64,000 bases of DNA from Halalkalicoccus sp. NIPERK01 (lineage in GTDB: Archaea; Halobacteriota; Halobacteria; Halobacteriales; Halalkalicoccaceae). The stretch lies in contig NZ_JASVVV010000003.1 in the NCBI RefSeq assembly GCF_030287405.1, positions 186,001 to 250,000 of the forward strand, written 5' to 3'. Position 1 is the first letter of the stretch, and every line of letters starts with the position of its first letter. A model generated the notes under the pieces. That model ran no database searches. It was not told the origin of the DNA and saw nothing but the letters and a program-made list of their open reading frames with translations. Made by a program: the position numbers and the translations under genes. This document shows positions 31,901 through 39,865 of the stretch, piece by piece.

Positions 31901-32548
31901 TCACCGCCCCCGCATCGCGGCGATCGGCCGGGTGTCGACCGCCGCCAGCGCGAGCACCGTTACCGCGGCGAGCACGCCGGTCGGGTCGGTTCCGGTCAGG
32001 GCGACGACGACCGGGGGGAGGAGGCCGAGGACGCAGTAGCAAAACCGCCCGATCCGGGCCCGCGGCGTGGACGCGGAGAGGTACGGCAGCGCCACGAGCG
32101 CCGCGACGCTCAGCGCCCCTGCGACGAGGACGTTCGCGAGGGACGACCCGCCCGCCGCCTGCGCCAGCACGCCGCCGAAGACGACGACCAGGAGCGTCGA
32201 GGAGAGGTAGACCGAGCGCGTCAGGAACGCCCGCCAGCCCGTGGTCCCGAGGCGCCTGTTGGTGAGCACCGGCCACGGCCGGCCCACCGAGAAGTGCCCG
32301 CCGCGGAACGTCGTGATCAGGAGCCCGAGGACGACGAGCGCGCTCCCGGCCGCCGTCGCGATCTCGACGGTGTAGACCGGCGTCCCGGCGACGATCCAGA
32401 GCGCGGGCGCGCCGAGGAAGGCGACCTGTGCGAGCCCACCCCGGATGAGGTCGACGAAGAAGTCGTAGACGGCCTCGTGTTCGTGTGGCGCGTCGCCCGT
32501 CCGCCAGTCGTCGCCCCCGTAGATCGGCTCGCGTCCCCCGTCGCTCAT
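31901..32548 (-). CDS. Polytopic haloarchaeal membrane protein
   Basis: A 215-residue protein. The acidic cytosolic start ends HEHEAVYDFFVDLIRGGLAQVAFLGAPALWIVAG, then about five or six hydrophobic helices follow, ending VDTRPIAAMRGR. A conserved-looking loop FRGGHFSVGRPWPVLTNRR between helices 2 and 3 is basic. I do not recognise a family; it looks like a small integral membrane protein without transporter motifs. The ATG at 32548 follows a TATA-like ACTATACG on the minus strand (about 32567-32574). It is convergent with secD, separated by inverted-repeat copy A. Confidence 0.65.
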   Translation of the reverse strand: MSDGGREPIYGGDDWRTGDAPHEHEAVYDFFVDLIRGGLAQVAFLGAPALWIVAGTPVYTVEIATAAGSALVVLGLLITTFRGGHFSVGRPWPVLTNRRLGTTGWRAFLTRSVYLSSTLLVVVFGGVLAQAAGGSSLANVLVAGALSVAALVALPYLSASTPRARIGRFCYCVLGLLPPVVVALTGTDPTGVLAAVTVLALAAVDTRPIAAMRGR

Positions 32549-32587
32549 CGTTCGCGCATGGTCCACGGGACGTATAGTACCACGGTC

Positions 32588-32699
32588 ATACCGTCGGTCA
32601 TACCGCCGTGAATCGCCACGAGCCACGAGGGCGGGGACTCGTGCCCGTGCCCGTCGACTCACGCCACTACAGGCCAGACTCCCATGACCGACGGTATCA
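32588..32699. repeat. Stop-adjacent inverted repeat D
   Basis: ATACCGTCGGTCAT (32588-32601) is perfectly complementary to 32684-32697 (ATGACCGACGGTAT) around an 82-nt loop. The right arm starts on the last base of the rnhB stop codon (32697-32699), and the left end stops just short of the promoter of the next gene on the same strand. The size and stop-adjacent position match copies A-C, but the arm sequence differs. The loop contains GACTCCC and CGACTCACG, also seen in A. Confidence 0.6.
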
Positions 32700-33338
32700 G
32701 AACTCCGCGAGCGTCTCCTGCTCCGCGGCAGCCAGCACGTCCGTGCAGGTCTTCCACGACGCCCGGGCACACTCGGGGAGGGCACCGTTCTCGGCGACGT
32801 ACTCGGCGAGGAACTCCCTCGTACGGGGATCGCTCGGATAGCCGCTTCCCACCCCGCCGTACTCCGTTTCGAGCGCCCGAACCCGTTCGTCGCGCTCGAC
32901 CTTGGCGACGACGCTGGCCGCGCCGACGATCGCGTGGGTCCCGTCGGCGCCGTGTTCGCCGGTCAGCGAGACCCCTGATGGGAGGCGCTTGCTCACCCGG
33001 CGGACGAACCGCCCGGCGTCCACGTCGCCCGCGTCACAGACCCCCCGCATGCCCTCGCGGACGACCCCGCTCGCGGCCTCGGCGTGGGCGGCCACCGTCA
33101 GGGAGTTCATGTCGGTTCCGGGCGCGTCGATCCGATCCGGGGAGACGGCGGCGAGACCGACCGCGATCCGGTCGTCCTCGCGAAGCGCTCGCGCGAGTTC
33201 CTCGCGGCGGGCGGGCGCGAGGCGCTTCGAGTCGTCGATTCCCTCGGGGAGGGCTCCCTCGGGGGCGACCACGCAGGCGGCGATCATCGGCCCCAGCACG
33301 GGACCCTTGCCGGCCTCGTCGATCCCGAAGCGTTCCAT
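32697..33338 (-). CDS. rnhB: Ribonuclease HII
   Basis: Removes RNA from RNA-DNA hybrids and single ribonucleotides from DNA. The 213-residue protein starts MERFGIDEAGKGPVLGP, giving the catalytic D7-E8 pair. DSKRLAPARREEL, GADGTHAIVGAASVVAKVERDERV and GSGYPSDPRTREFL complete the type 2 signature, including the third and fourth acids. Length is typical of archaea. It stands alone, and its stop overlaps the arm of inverted repeat D. Confidence 0.95.
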   Translation of the reverse strand: MERFGIDEAGKGPVLGPMIAACVVAPEGALPEGIDDSKRLAPARREELARALREDDRIAVGLAAVSPDRIDAPGTDMNSLTVAAHAEAASGVVREGMRGVCDAGDVDAGRFVRRVSKRLPSGVSLTGEHGADGTHAIVGAASVVAKVERDERVRALETEYGGVGSGYPSDPRTREFLAEYVAENGALPECARASWKTCTDVLAAAEQETLAEF

Positions 33339-33417
33339 ACCCGCCGCTGGCGCGCGTGGATGAAGTAGGTGACGGGACGGTCCGACGGCCCTCCCTCCAC
33401 GACCGGCGGGCCTCCGC

Positions 33418-34401
33418 TCAACTCGGGCTTCGTCCCTCGCCGAGCGGATCGCGGTTGCTCCGATGCTCGTCGCGCTCGACCGCCTCGGCGTTGGCCACGA
33501 GCCGTCCGAACTCGTCCGATCGGCTCGCGATGAACCCCATCGTGTCGCTGTCGGGCGTCAACCCCCGGGATTCGAGGAGGAACGTCGTGATCACGACGGT
33601 CTTGACCCAGGGCCGGAGCACGCCGAGGTAGAGAGTCACCGCCACGCCGGCCACGACGACCCACCCGAGCACTTCGAACGTCGGCGAGAGGCCGCCGAAG
33701 ACGGCCGCGAGCGGGGTCAGCGACAGCAGGAGCGCGACCGCGACCGCGTACATCCCGAGGACGATCAGCAGGGTCGACCCCAGCACCGACTTCCAGGTCT
33801 TCGCGTAGAGCACCACGCCGTCGCGGGCCGCCCGCCAGTTGTCCCCCTCGTCGTTCAGGAGGACGTACGCGAGGATCGCCTCGTCGAGGTAGGTGGCCGC
33901 GAGCGAGAGCGCCCGACGGAGCACCGTCAGGACGTGTTCGAGCGCCGGGACGAAACGCACCCAGCGCGAGAGCGGGAGGGCCGTCCCGTTGAACTGCTCG
34001 AGGGCCCCCTTGATCAGTTGGTCGACGGCGAACAGCGCGTTGGCCTCCACGAAGTCATCCCTCACCGCGTTCGTCCCGAACGCGATCTGGTTCGGCGGGG
34101 TCTCGCCGGTCTCGACGACGTGGGCGATGACGGCGATGTGGCCCGCGGCGACCATGTAGAGGACGTACCGCCTCGCGAAGCGCATCGCCGCGAGGAACAG
34201 GAGGGTGGCGACCAGCAGCCCGATCCCGCCGATCGGGCCCGAGACCGTCCCCGCATCGAGCAGTGTCAGCACCAACCAGCCGACGACCCCGAAGTACACC
34301 ACCGTGACGAGGCCGAACAGCGCCCCGACGACCATCCGTAGCGCGACGAACGGGAGCGTCCTGAAGAAGACCTTCGTGGCCCTCCCGAAGTAGAGCGCCA
34401 T
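33418..34401 (-). CDS. Large polytopic membrane protein of unknown function
   Basis: A 327-residue protein with about six hydrophobic segments: 18-50, 57-76, 80-98, 200-232, 235-262 and a C-terminal cytosolic tail rich in Arg, Asp and Ser. Between the two membrane halves (about 105-195) is an amphipathic domain with NALFAVDQLIKGALEQFNGT. This is a duplicated-looking architecture known from haloarchaeal proteins of unknown role. It starts 4 bp downstream of the Tat lipoprotein gene's stop, so they are one operon. The membrane protein might be the partner of that surface lipoprotein. Confidence 0.65.
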   Translation of the reverse strand: MALYFGRATKVFFRTLPFVALRMVVGALFGLVTVVYFGVVGWLVLTLLDAGTVSGPIGGIGLLVATLLFLAAMRFARRYVLYMVAAGHIAVIAHVVETGETPPNQIAFGTNAVRDDFVEANALFAVDQLIKGALEQFNGTALPLSRWVRFVPALEHVLTVLRRALSLAATYLDEAILAYVLLNDEGDNWRAARDGVVLYAKTWKSVLGSTLLIVLGMYAVAVALLLSLTPLAAVFGGLSPTFEVLGWVVVAGVAVTLYLGVLRPWVKTVVITTFLLESRGLTPDSDTMGFIASRSDEFGRLVANAEAVERDEHRSNRDPLGEGRSPS

Positions 34402-34404
34402 CGC

Positions 34405-35253
34405 TCACCCCTCGTCGGGGAAGCCGACCGCCGGCATCTCCCCGGGTTCGTCCCAGCCGCCCATCTCCATGCACTCCATCTCCGGCGGCTCGATCGGGTC
34501 CACGTCCCCCCACGAGTGGAAGTCCATGGCGGTGTCCTCGGACTCCACCCGCCGCAGGTAGCCGGTCTCGACGCTCACGTAGTAGGTGACGGCGCCGTCG
34601 TGTTCCGAGGCCTCGCTCGCCGACAGTTCGAAGACGTACACCTCCTCGCCGTCGATCGTGTCCCGACCGACCGCCTCCAGTTCCGGGTGCGCCGCGGCCT
34701 CCCCCTCGTGAGCCCCCATGTCGGGCTCGTCGACGTCCTCGCCCTCGGCCGCTTCGAACTCCTCGGGACGCATGAGGAAACACCCCCCGTCCTGGACGAT
34801 GTAGGTCTCGCCGCCGACCGAGTAGAACTCCATCGCCCCGCCGTCTTCCTCCATTCGCATGTAGCTGTCCTCCCCGTCGACCCGTCCGCTCCACCCCAGC
34901 GTCTCCCCCGTCTCGAGGCTCCGCATCTCGAAGGCGTACGAGTCGGCGAATCGGGCGCTCTGGCCGAACAGTGCGCTCGTCTCGGCACCTCCGGTTCCTC
35001 CATTACCCTCACCGCTATCGGTGGGATCACCGCCCGCGCCGCCAGCACCGGACCCGTCGCCCAGGCAGCCGGCGAGCGCCACGACGCTCGTGGCGCCTAT
35101 CGCCCGCAGGACCCGTCGCCGCCCGACTCGGTGCGTCGGCGCGCCCGTCCCGGACGCACCGCCGATCGCCGGCCGCCGTGACCGGCGGGGCGGCCCGAGT
35201 TCCGCCCGGTCGTCCGTCAGTTCCCCGTCGATGTCCGTGTCTGTCGTACTCAT
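34405..35253 (-). CDS. Tat-exported lipoprotein of unknown function
   Basis: A 282-residue protein with an unusually long N-region (about 48 residues, Arg-rich) before the twin-arginine signal GRRRVLRAIGATSVVALAGC. The lipobox is LAGC, followed by a Gly/Ser/Asp linker. The mature domain (about 100-282) resembles LolA/LppX-type beta domains: FEMRSLETGETLGWSGRV, GGETYIVQDGGCFLM, TYYVSVETGYLRRVE. That fold carries lipids or hydrophobic ligands in bacteria; here it is only a resemblance. The ATG at 35253 is preferred over longer upstream frames that cross the promoter. Confidence 0.7.
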   Translation of the reverse strand: MSTTDTDIDGELTDDRAELGPPRRSRRPAIGGASGTGAPTHRVGRRRVLRAIGATSVVALAGCLGDGSGAGGAGGDPTDSGEGNGGTGGAETSALFGQSARFADSYAFEMRSLETGETLGWSGRVDGEDSYMRMEEDGGAMEFYSVGGETYIVQDGGCFLMRPEEFEAAEGEDVDEPDMGAHEGEAAAHPELEAVGRDTIDGEEVYVFELSASEASEHDGAVTYYVSVETGYLRRVESEDTAMDFHSWGDVDPIEPPEMECMEMGGWDEPGEMPAVGFPDEG

Positions 35254-35380
35254 CGTATCAGTCCGTCTCCGCTGGAACGTTCCCTCCCGTGAGGCGTCCT
35301 CACGCCGTGAGGCCGCTCGAATCGCGGCTCTCCCACCGTGATACGAAACGGTACCACACCACAAGATATATTCGTTTCGG
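35254..35380 (-). promoter_or_regulatory. Promoter and long 5' leader of the Tat lipoprotein gene
   Basis: Minus-strand CGAAACGAATATATC (35365-35379) reads as a BRE plus TATA box. Transcription would start near 35340, leaving a leader of about 85 nt, unusual in this window, where most messages look leaderless. The leader contains the hairpin CCTCACGGCGTGAGG and the palindrome GGAACGTTCC. The rest of the 253-bp gap up to 35506 shows nothing recognisable. Confidence 0.5.
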
Positions 35381-35506
35381 TGACGTGTCTTTCGACGAAC
35401 CATTTTGAGCCGTATTTCCGCGTCGGAGGACCGACGCGGTGAACGGACCGCGGTCGGGCGGACGGGTCGGAATGCGGGACGCCTTCCCGGCACGCTCCCG
35501 ACGCGA

Positions 35507-36826
35507 TCACTCCCGGAGGTAGTCGGGGTCGTCGAACGGCTCGTCCTCGCCGCGGACGTCGATCACGTCGAGCGCCGTGACCACGCTCTCGACGCCGACC
35601 AGCCCCGCGAAGCTCGGATCGGTCCGGCCCTCGTCGCCGCTTACGAGTTCCTTGACGTAGAGCCCGCCCGCGCCGTGGATCGTGAGTTCGGCGCGTTCGG
35701 GGTCGTGAAGCTCGCCCTCGATCGAGTAGACCTCCCGCACGCGTGTGAGATCGGCCCGGCGGTGGGAGACCCGCTGGGGGGTGTCCTGCTCGATCGTCGT
35801 GCCGTCGAGTTCCTCGAGGGCGCGCTCGAACGCCTCGGGATCGACCGGTTCCGCGAACTCGACGTCCATCCTGTAGGTCTTGCTCGCGTCGAGGCCCTTC
35901 ACCCGCTCGACCATCTCGTGTGTCGCGAGTTCGAGCCCCTCGACCTCGACCGATCCCGCGGCTCGTTCGTTGATCTCGGCCTCGAGCGCCGCGACGTCGG
36001 GGTCGCGCTCGCGCGGGTGTTTGACCTCGATCACGAACGGGCGGCCCGACTCGAGCATGCGCGCGTCGACGTCCTCGCGGCCCGCGCCGTGGAAAACGCC
36101 CTCCTCTCCGTCCATCGCCTCGACGACTGCCGGGACGGTGTAGCCCTCGACGCTGTCGTCGTAGAGGTAGCCCGAGCCCCCGCAGTACTCGCAGGGCTCC
36201 TCGCCGTCGGGGCCGAGCTGTTTTCCCGACCCGCCGCACTCCCGGCAGGGCCACTCGGTCTGGGGGATGTCGCGTTCGAGCTTTCTGTACCGCCCGTAGA
36301 CGAACGCGGGGTTGATCTGGAGGTCGACGGCGTGTGCCGAGATCGACTCGGGGCCGTCGCCCTCGATCGTACACAGCGCGAGCACGTCCGGGCGCTCGAA
36401 GTCCACCTCGGTGTCCGTCTCGCGCCCCACCCGCTTGCCGACCTCGCGGTTGCACTCGGATTTGAACGACTCGCCCGCGTCGGCGGGCAGGTCCGCGCTC
36501 TCGCGCAGCAGGCGCTCGTTCTCCTCGATCAGCGGGGAGACCCGGGTGCCGACCTGGTAGGTCGAGAAGCCCACCCCCTCTAGCTTCTCGACGACGCGTT
36601 CCGCCAGCGCGTCGAACGCGCCGCTGTAGCCCTCACAGACCCAACAGTCCCCGATCTCGGGGGCCTCGTACGGTTCGTCGTCCGCAAGGGCGAACGCCGT
36701 GCGCAGGGCGCGTCCGCGCTCCTCGTTGGTCAGCCCGAAACTCCTGTCGGCGAAGACTCGCCCGAGACAGGCGTTACAGACGGGGTCCTGTGCGACGATC
36801 TCCCGAGCGTCTTCGAGGACGCTCAT
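35507..36826 (-). CDS. pus10: tRNA pseudouridine(54/55) synthase Pus10
   Basis: Makes pseudouridine 54 and 55 in the T-loop of archaeal tRNA, replacing bacterial TruB/TrmA. The 439-residue protein has N-terminal zinc cysteines (C17/C20 and C61/C64) in a THUMP-containing region. The catalytic motif GAGREDVDARML is around residue 248, followed by PFVIEVKHPRER. Between 194 and 219 is an inserted pair of CxxCGGSG repeats resembling half of a DnaJ zinc finger. It is divergent from trmY, whose product methylates the same position 54. Confidence 0.95.
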   Translation of the reverse strand: MSVLEDAREIVAQDPVCNACLGRVFADRSFGLTNEERGRALRTAFALADDEPYEAPEIGDCWVCEGYSGAFDALAERVVEKLEGVGFSTYQVGTRVSPLIEENERLLRESADLPADAGESFKSECNREVGKRVGRETDTEVDFERPDVLALCTIEGDGPESISAHAVDLQINPAFVYGRYRKLERDIPQTEWPCRECGGSGKQLGPDGEEPCEYCGGSGYLYDDSVEGYTVPAVVEAMDGEEGVFHGAGREDVDARMLESGRPFVIEVKHPRERDPDVAALEAEINERAAGSVEVEGLELATHEMVERVKGLDASKTYRMDVEFAEPVDPEAFERALEELDGTTIEQDTPQRVSHRRADLTRVREVYSIEGELHDPERAELTIHGAGGLYVKELVSGDEGRTDPSFAGLVGVESVVTALDVIDVRGEDEPFDDPDYLRE

Positions 36827-36997
36827 CTCGCGTCCCCCGCGACCGTCGTTTTCGCGACACCGTTCGAGTGGAGGCGTCGCCGTCTCTCGACTCCGAACAT
36901 ACAGAATTCTGGCCGTGTGGGGGTAAGGGCTTGACGTTTTCGCCCGATGGGCGGCGAGGATCCGCGACTATTTCCCCGCCCAGCGGCGAGGACGGGT

Positions 36998-37594
36998 ATG
37001 CGCCAGTTCATCGTCTCGGGCCACGAGGTCCCCACGACCGCGGAGTTCTCGCTTTCCGACCTCGCGGGCGGTGCGGGCCGTCTAGACGTGCTCTGTCGGT
37101 GCGTCTCCTCGGCCTTCTTTCTCTCGCACGCGATCCGCGAGGACGTTCGCGTCCATCTGGTGCTCGCCGACGCGTTCGCGATCCGGTTCGAGGGAAGCGA
37201 GCTCAGACGGCTCAACCCCGACGAGCGCTCCACGGCGGCGCTGATCAGGAAGGCCCTCGGCGAGCGCGAGGAGGCGGTCGGCCACATGGAGGTCGAGACC
37301 TCCCCGGGAGTTCATCTCTCGCGGCGCGGGTTCGAACCCGTGCTGGAGACGGCCGCCGGAGAGGGAACCGTGATCCAACTCCACGAGGAGGGCGACCCGG
37401 TCGTCGAGGTCGCCCCGCCCGAGGATCCCGTGTTCGTCCTCTCGGACCACCACGACTTCTCGGCGCACGAGACCGACCTGCTCTCCGAGCACGCGGACGA
37501 GCGGGTGCGGCTGGGACCCGAGCGCCTGCACGCGAACCACGCGATCACGGTGGCGCACAACTGGCTCGACACCGAGGGCTACAGCCGGTACTGA
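36998..37594 (+). CDS. trmY: tRNA (pseudouridine(54)-N1)-methyltransferase TrmY
   Basis: SPOUT-fold methyltransferase that converts pseudouridine 54 to N1-methylpseudouridine in archaeal tRNA. The 198-residue protein starts MRQFIVSGHEVPTTAEFSLSDLAGGAGRLDVLCRC. The SAM-binding knot elements FVLSDHHDFS and LGPERLHANHAITVAHNWLD are near the C-terminus, as in Methanocaldococcus TrmY. The start at 36998 matches the family; the upstream in-frame ATG at 36947 is not conserved in character. It shares a 171-bp divergent promoter region with pus10. Confidence 0.95.
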   Translation: MRQFIVSGHEVPTTAEFSLSDLAGGAGRLDVLCRCVSSAFFLSHAIREDVRVHLVLADAFAIRFEGSELRRLNPDERSTAALIRKALGEREEAVGHMEVETSPGVHLSRRGFEPVLETAAGEGTVIQLHEEGDPVVEVAPPEDPVFVLSDHHDFSAHETDLLSEHADERVRLGPERLHANHAITVAHNWLDTEGYSRY

Positions 37595-37643
37595 TGAGTC
37601 GTTCCGGAACGCTTAACAACGCCACCGGCTTTTCTCCGAGCGC

Positions 37644-37716
37644 GGGCCGGTGGGGTAGCTTGGTATCCTTCGGCCTTCGGGTGGCCGTAACCTCAGTTCG
37701 AATCTGAGCCGGCCCA
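37644..37716 (+). tRNA. tRNA-Pro (anticodon CGG)
   Basis: A complete 73-nt cloverleaf. The acceptor stem GGGCCGG/CCGGCCC has discriminator A. The D arm is GGGTAGCTTGGTATCC. The anticodon stem CGGCC/GGCCG encloses the loop TTCGGGT, so the anticodon is CGG. The T arm is CTCAG-TTCGAAT-CTGAG. CCA is not encoded and there is no intron. AT-rich GCTTAACAAC about 25-30 bp upstream is a plausible promoter. The 3' end is partly duplicated 128 bp downstream. Confidence 0.95.
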
Positions 37717-37772
37717 TTTTACCTCACTTCGCAACGACGAGCGACAGCGAGGAGTCCGTAGTGAGTGTAAAA
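37717..37772. repeat. Inverted repeat directly after tRNA-Pro
   Basis: TTTTAC-CTCACT (37717-37728) and AGTGAG-TGTAAAA (37760-37772) form an imperfect inverted repeat (one bulged base) that starts at the first base after the tRNA. The T-run suits termination of the tRNA transcript. It lies inside the interval bounded by the tRNA end and its duplicate. Confidence 0.55.
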
Positions 37773-37823
37773 TGGAACCGCGAGGATTCGAGCCAGCGAG
37801 CCGAGCGCAGCGAGGTTCGCGCT

Positions 37824-37844
37824 GTTCGAATCCGAGCCGGCCCA
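37824..37844 (+). repeat. Duplicate of the tRNA-Pro 3' end (att-like)
   Basis: GTTCGAATCCGAGCCGGCCCA matches the last 21 nt of tRNA-Pro (37696-37716) with one T-to-C change. Tyrosine integrases of archaeal plasmids and viruses commonly insert at tRNA 3' ends and leave such a copy at the far side. Here only 107 bp lie between, with no integrase, so this would be a scar or an unoccupied tandem site. Confidence 0.7.
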
Positions 37845-37920
37845 CTCCTCCCGGCCGAGGACCGCCACCACAGTTCGACCGCCGGGGACTTTACAACGGT
37901 CGACCGCCTCGGATACGGCG

Positions 37921-38091
37921 ATGGCGGGACTCATCCAGCGCACGGCCGAGTCGATCGACGAGATGTCACGCTCGATCTGGGACGACTCCAGCCAACTGGA
38001 GAAGGCGGTGATCGTCGTCTTCCTCCTCGTCACGGGGTTGGCGATCCCGGTCGTCCCCATCGTGATCGTCGCGAGGGCCGTCGCCAATTAG
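37921..38091 (+). CDS. Small single-helix membrane protein (56 aa)
   Basis: Short but convincing ORF of 56 residues. An amphipathic N-terminus (QRTAESIDEMSRSIWDDSSQLEK) is followed by one long hydrophobic helix (AVIVVFLLVTGLAIPVVPIVIVARAV) with two prolines. Haloarchaea keep many such one-helix proteins of unknown role. Upstream ACTTTACAACGG (about 37889-37900) would serve as TATA about 27 bp before the ATG. It is convergent with the ABC permease gene. Confidence 0.65.
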   Translation: MAGLIQRTAESIDEMSRSIWDDSSQLEKAVIVVFLLVTGLAIPVVPIVIVARAVAN

Positions 38092-38160
38092 CAGTAGCGC
38101 CGCAGCGCGGGCACCGATCGACTTCGATCCGTTTTCCATCGGTTTTCGACCGATGTGCGG

Positions 38161-39759
38161 TCACTCCCCGCGCTCCTGGGACAGCATGACGACCATCGAC
38201 AGTCCCGAAACCGCCACGAGCACGAGCGCGGGGACGGCGGCGTACTGGAAGTAGGCGGCCTCCTGTGCGCGCCAGATGTGGGTGACGAGCGTCTCGAAAC
38301 CCGTCGGACGCAGGACGAGCGTCGCGGGCAACTCCTTCATCGTCGTCAGGAAGACCAGCGCCGCCCCCGCGACGATCCCCGGCGCGATCAGCGGCAGCGT
38401 CACCCGGCGAAACGCGCGGTTGGGCCCCTCGCCGAGGGTGCGTGCCGCCTCGACGAACCGCGGGTCGACCTGGCGGGTGGTCGTCCGGATCGCGCCGACG
38501 GCCTGGGGCATGAACCGCACGGTGTAGGCGAAGACCAGAAGCGGGATCGTCTGGTAGAGCGCCGGGACGTATCCGGCACCGAAGTACACCAGCGCGAGCG
38601 CCAGGACGACCCCCGGGACGGCGAAGCCGACGTAGGTCGCGCGCTCGAACACCGTCGCGAGCGGGGAGTCGTGGTTCGCGGCGAGGTACGCCACCGGCAG
38701 CGCGGCGAGCGTGGCGACCAGCGCCGCCGCGCCCGCGACCCAGACGGAGTTGAACGCAAAGGACCACTCGAACGCGAGCGACGAGCGCCCGCCGGCCTCG
38801 GCGGTGACCAGCCACAGCCCGAGGATCCAGATCGGGACGACCAGCGCGACCCCCGCGACCGCCGCCGGGAACAGCGTCGCCGGCCAGCGCCACCTCCCCA
38901 GCGGAACGACGGCCTCGCCCGCGGCCTCCCCGATGTCGCCGTGGACCGTCCGCTCGGAGCGCACCCAGCGTTCGAGCGCCAGCACGACCACCACGATCGC
39001 GAGCAACTGAAGCGAGAGCAGCGCCGCGTAGTCCTGTCCGAAGGCGTTGTACTCGACGTAGATCTGGCGGGTGAACACCGGCAGGCGCATGATCGTCGGC
39101 GTTCCGAAGTCGGAGACGGCGTACAGCGCCGCCAGCAGCCCCCCGGCGGCGATCGCCGGCCGGATGTGGGGCAGGGTCACCCGACGGAACGCGCTCTTTC
39201 GGTCGTGGTTCAACGTCCTCGCGGCGTCGACGAGCGTCGTATCGAACGACAGCAGCGCGGCCCGGGTCGTCAGGTAGACGTAGGGGTACGTATAGAGGGT
39301 GATGACGACGATCGCGCCCGGAAAGCCGTAGATCTCGGGCAGGCGGTCGATCCCGAGCGGGGACAGTATCGAGTGGAACTCCCCGCGCGGGCCGAACGCC
39401 GAGACGAACGCGAACGCACCGATGTAGCTCGGGATCACGAGCGGCAGCGAGACGGCGATCGACCAGAACCGTCGAAAGGGCAGGTCCGTCCGGACCGTGA
39501 GGTACGCGAGCGGGACGCCAAGCAACACCGAAAGAGCGGTCACGGCGGCCATGAGCAGCAGGCTGTTGACCACGATCTCGAGGGTCGCGGGCCGGGTCAG
39601 CATCGACAGCGCCCGCTTGGGATCGACGCTCGTCGCCCGGATCACCAGCCACGTCAGCGGGAACACGACGCCCGTGGCGATCACCGCCGATAGGAGCGTC
39701 AACCCGAGCGGGAGGCTACCAAACCGTGTGCGTATCGCGGCGGGAACGACGGATCTCAT
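38161..39759 (-). CDS. Iron(III)-type ABC transporter permease (fused double permease)
   Basis: A 532-residue permease with two BPD-type halves in one chain, as in the FbpB/SfuB/ThiP group that imports ferric ions or thiamine. About twelve hydrophobic helices are visible. The EAA loops that contact the ATPase are DAARTLNHDRKSAFRRVTLPHIRPAI in the first half and EAARTLGEGPNRAFRRVTLPLIAPGI in the second. It is divergent from the dehydrogenase operon, and the DtxR-like box at 39866 lies in the shared 128-bp gap. The binding protein is at 44893-46035. No ATPase gene is nearby. Confidence 0.9.
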   Translation of the reverse strand: MRSVVPAAIRTRFGSLPLGLTLLSAVIATGVVFPLTWLVIRATSVDPKRALSMLTRPATLEIVVNSLLLMAAVTALSVLLGVPLAYLTVRTDLPFRRFWSIAVSLPLVIPSYIGAFAFVSAFGPRGEFHSILSPLGIDRLPEIYGFPGAIVVITLYTYPYVYLTTRAALLSFDTTLVDAARTLNHDRKSAFRRVTLPHIRPAIAAGGLLAALYAVSDFGTPTIMRLPVFTRQIYVEYNAFGQDYAALLSLQLLAIVVVVLALERWVRSERTVHGDIGEAAGEAVVPLGRWRWPATLFPAAVAGVALVVPIWILGLWLVTAEAGGRSSLAFEWSFAFNSVWVAGAAALVATLAALPVAYLAANHDSPLATVFERATYVGFAVPGVVLALALVYFGAGYVPALYQTIPLLVFAYTVRFMPQAVGAIRTTTRQVDPRFVEAARTLGEGPNRAFRRVTLPLIAPGIVAGAALVFLTTMKELPATLVLRPTGFETLVTHIWRAQEAAYFQYAAVPALVLVAVSGLSMVVMLSQERGE

Positions 39760-39865
39760 TGGTGCATCGAAAGACGGGAGGTCGACGGCGACGTCCGATC
39801 GACGCCGAATACCGGGCCCGGACGCCGTCTTTCGTGGGGCGATGGTGGTTCAACGGATATAAGGT

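Noticed and set aside
37772-38011. ORF starting MEPRGFEPAS downstream of tRNA-Pro
   Set aside because: It begins inside the tRNA-adjacent repeat, reads through the tRNA 3' duplicate and overlaps the better 56-aa membrane-protein ORF. Peptides of this MEPRGFEP type are common spurious calls next to haloarchaeal tRNAs.
37644-39759. Integrated mobile element between tRNA-Pro and the ABC permease
   Set aside because: Only 107 bp lie between the tRNA end and its duplicate, and no integrase, Rep or transposase is encoded there, so a resident element is not supported.
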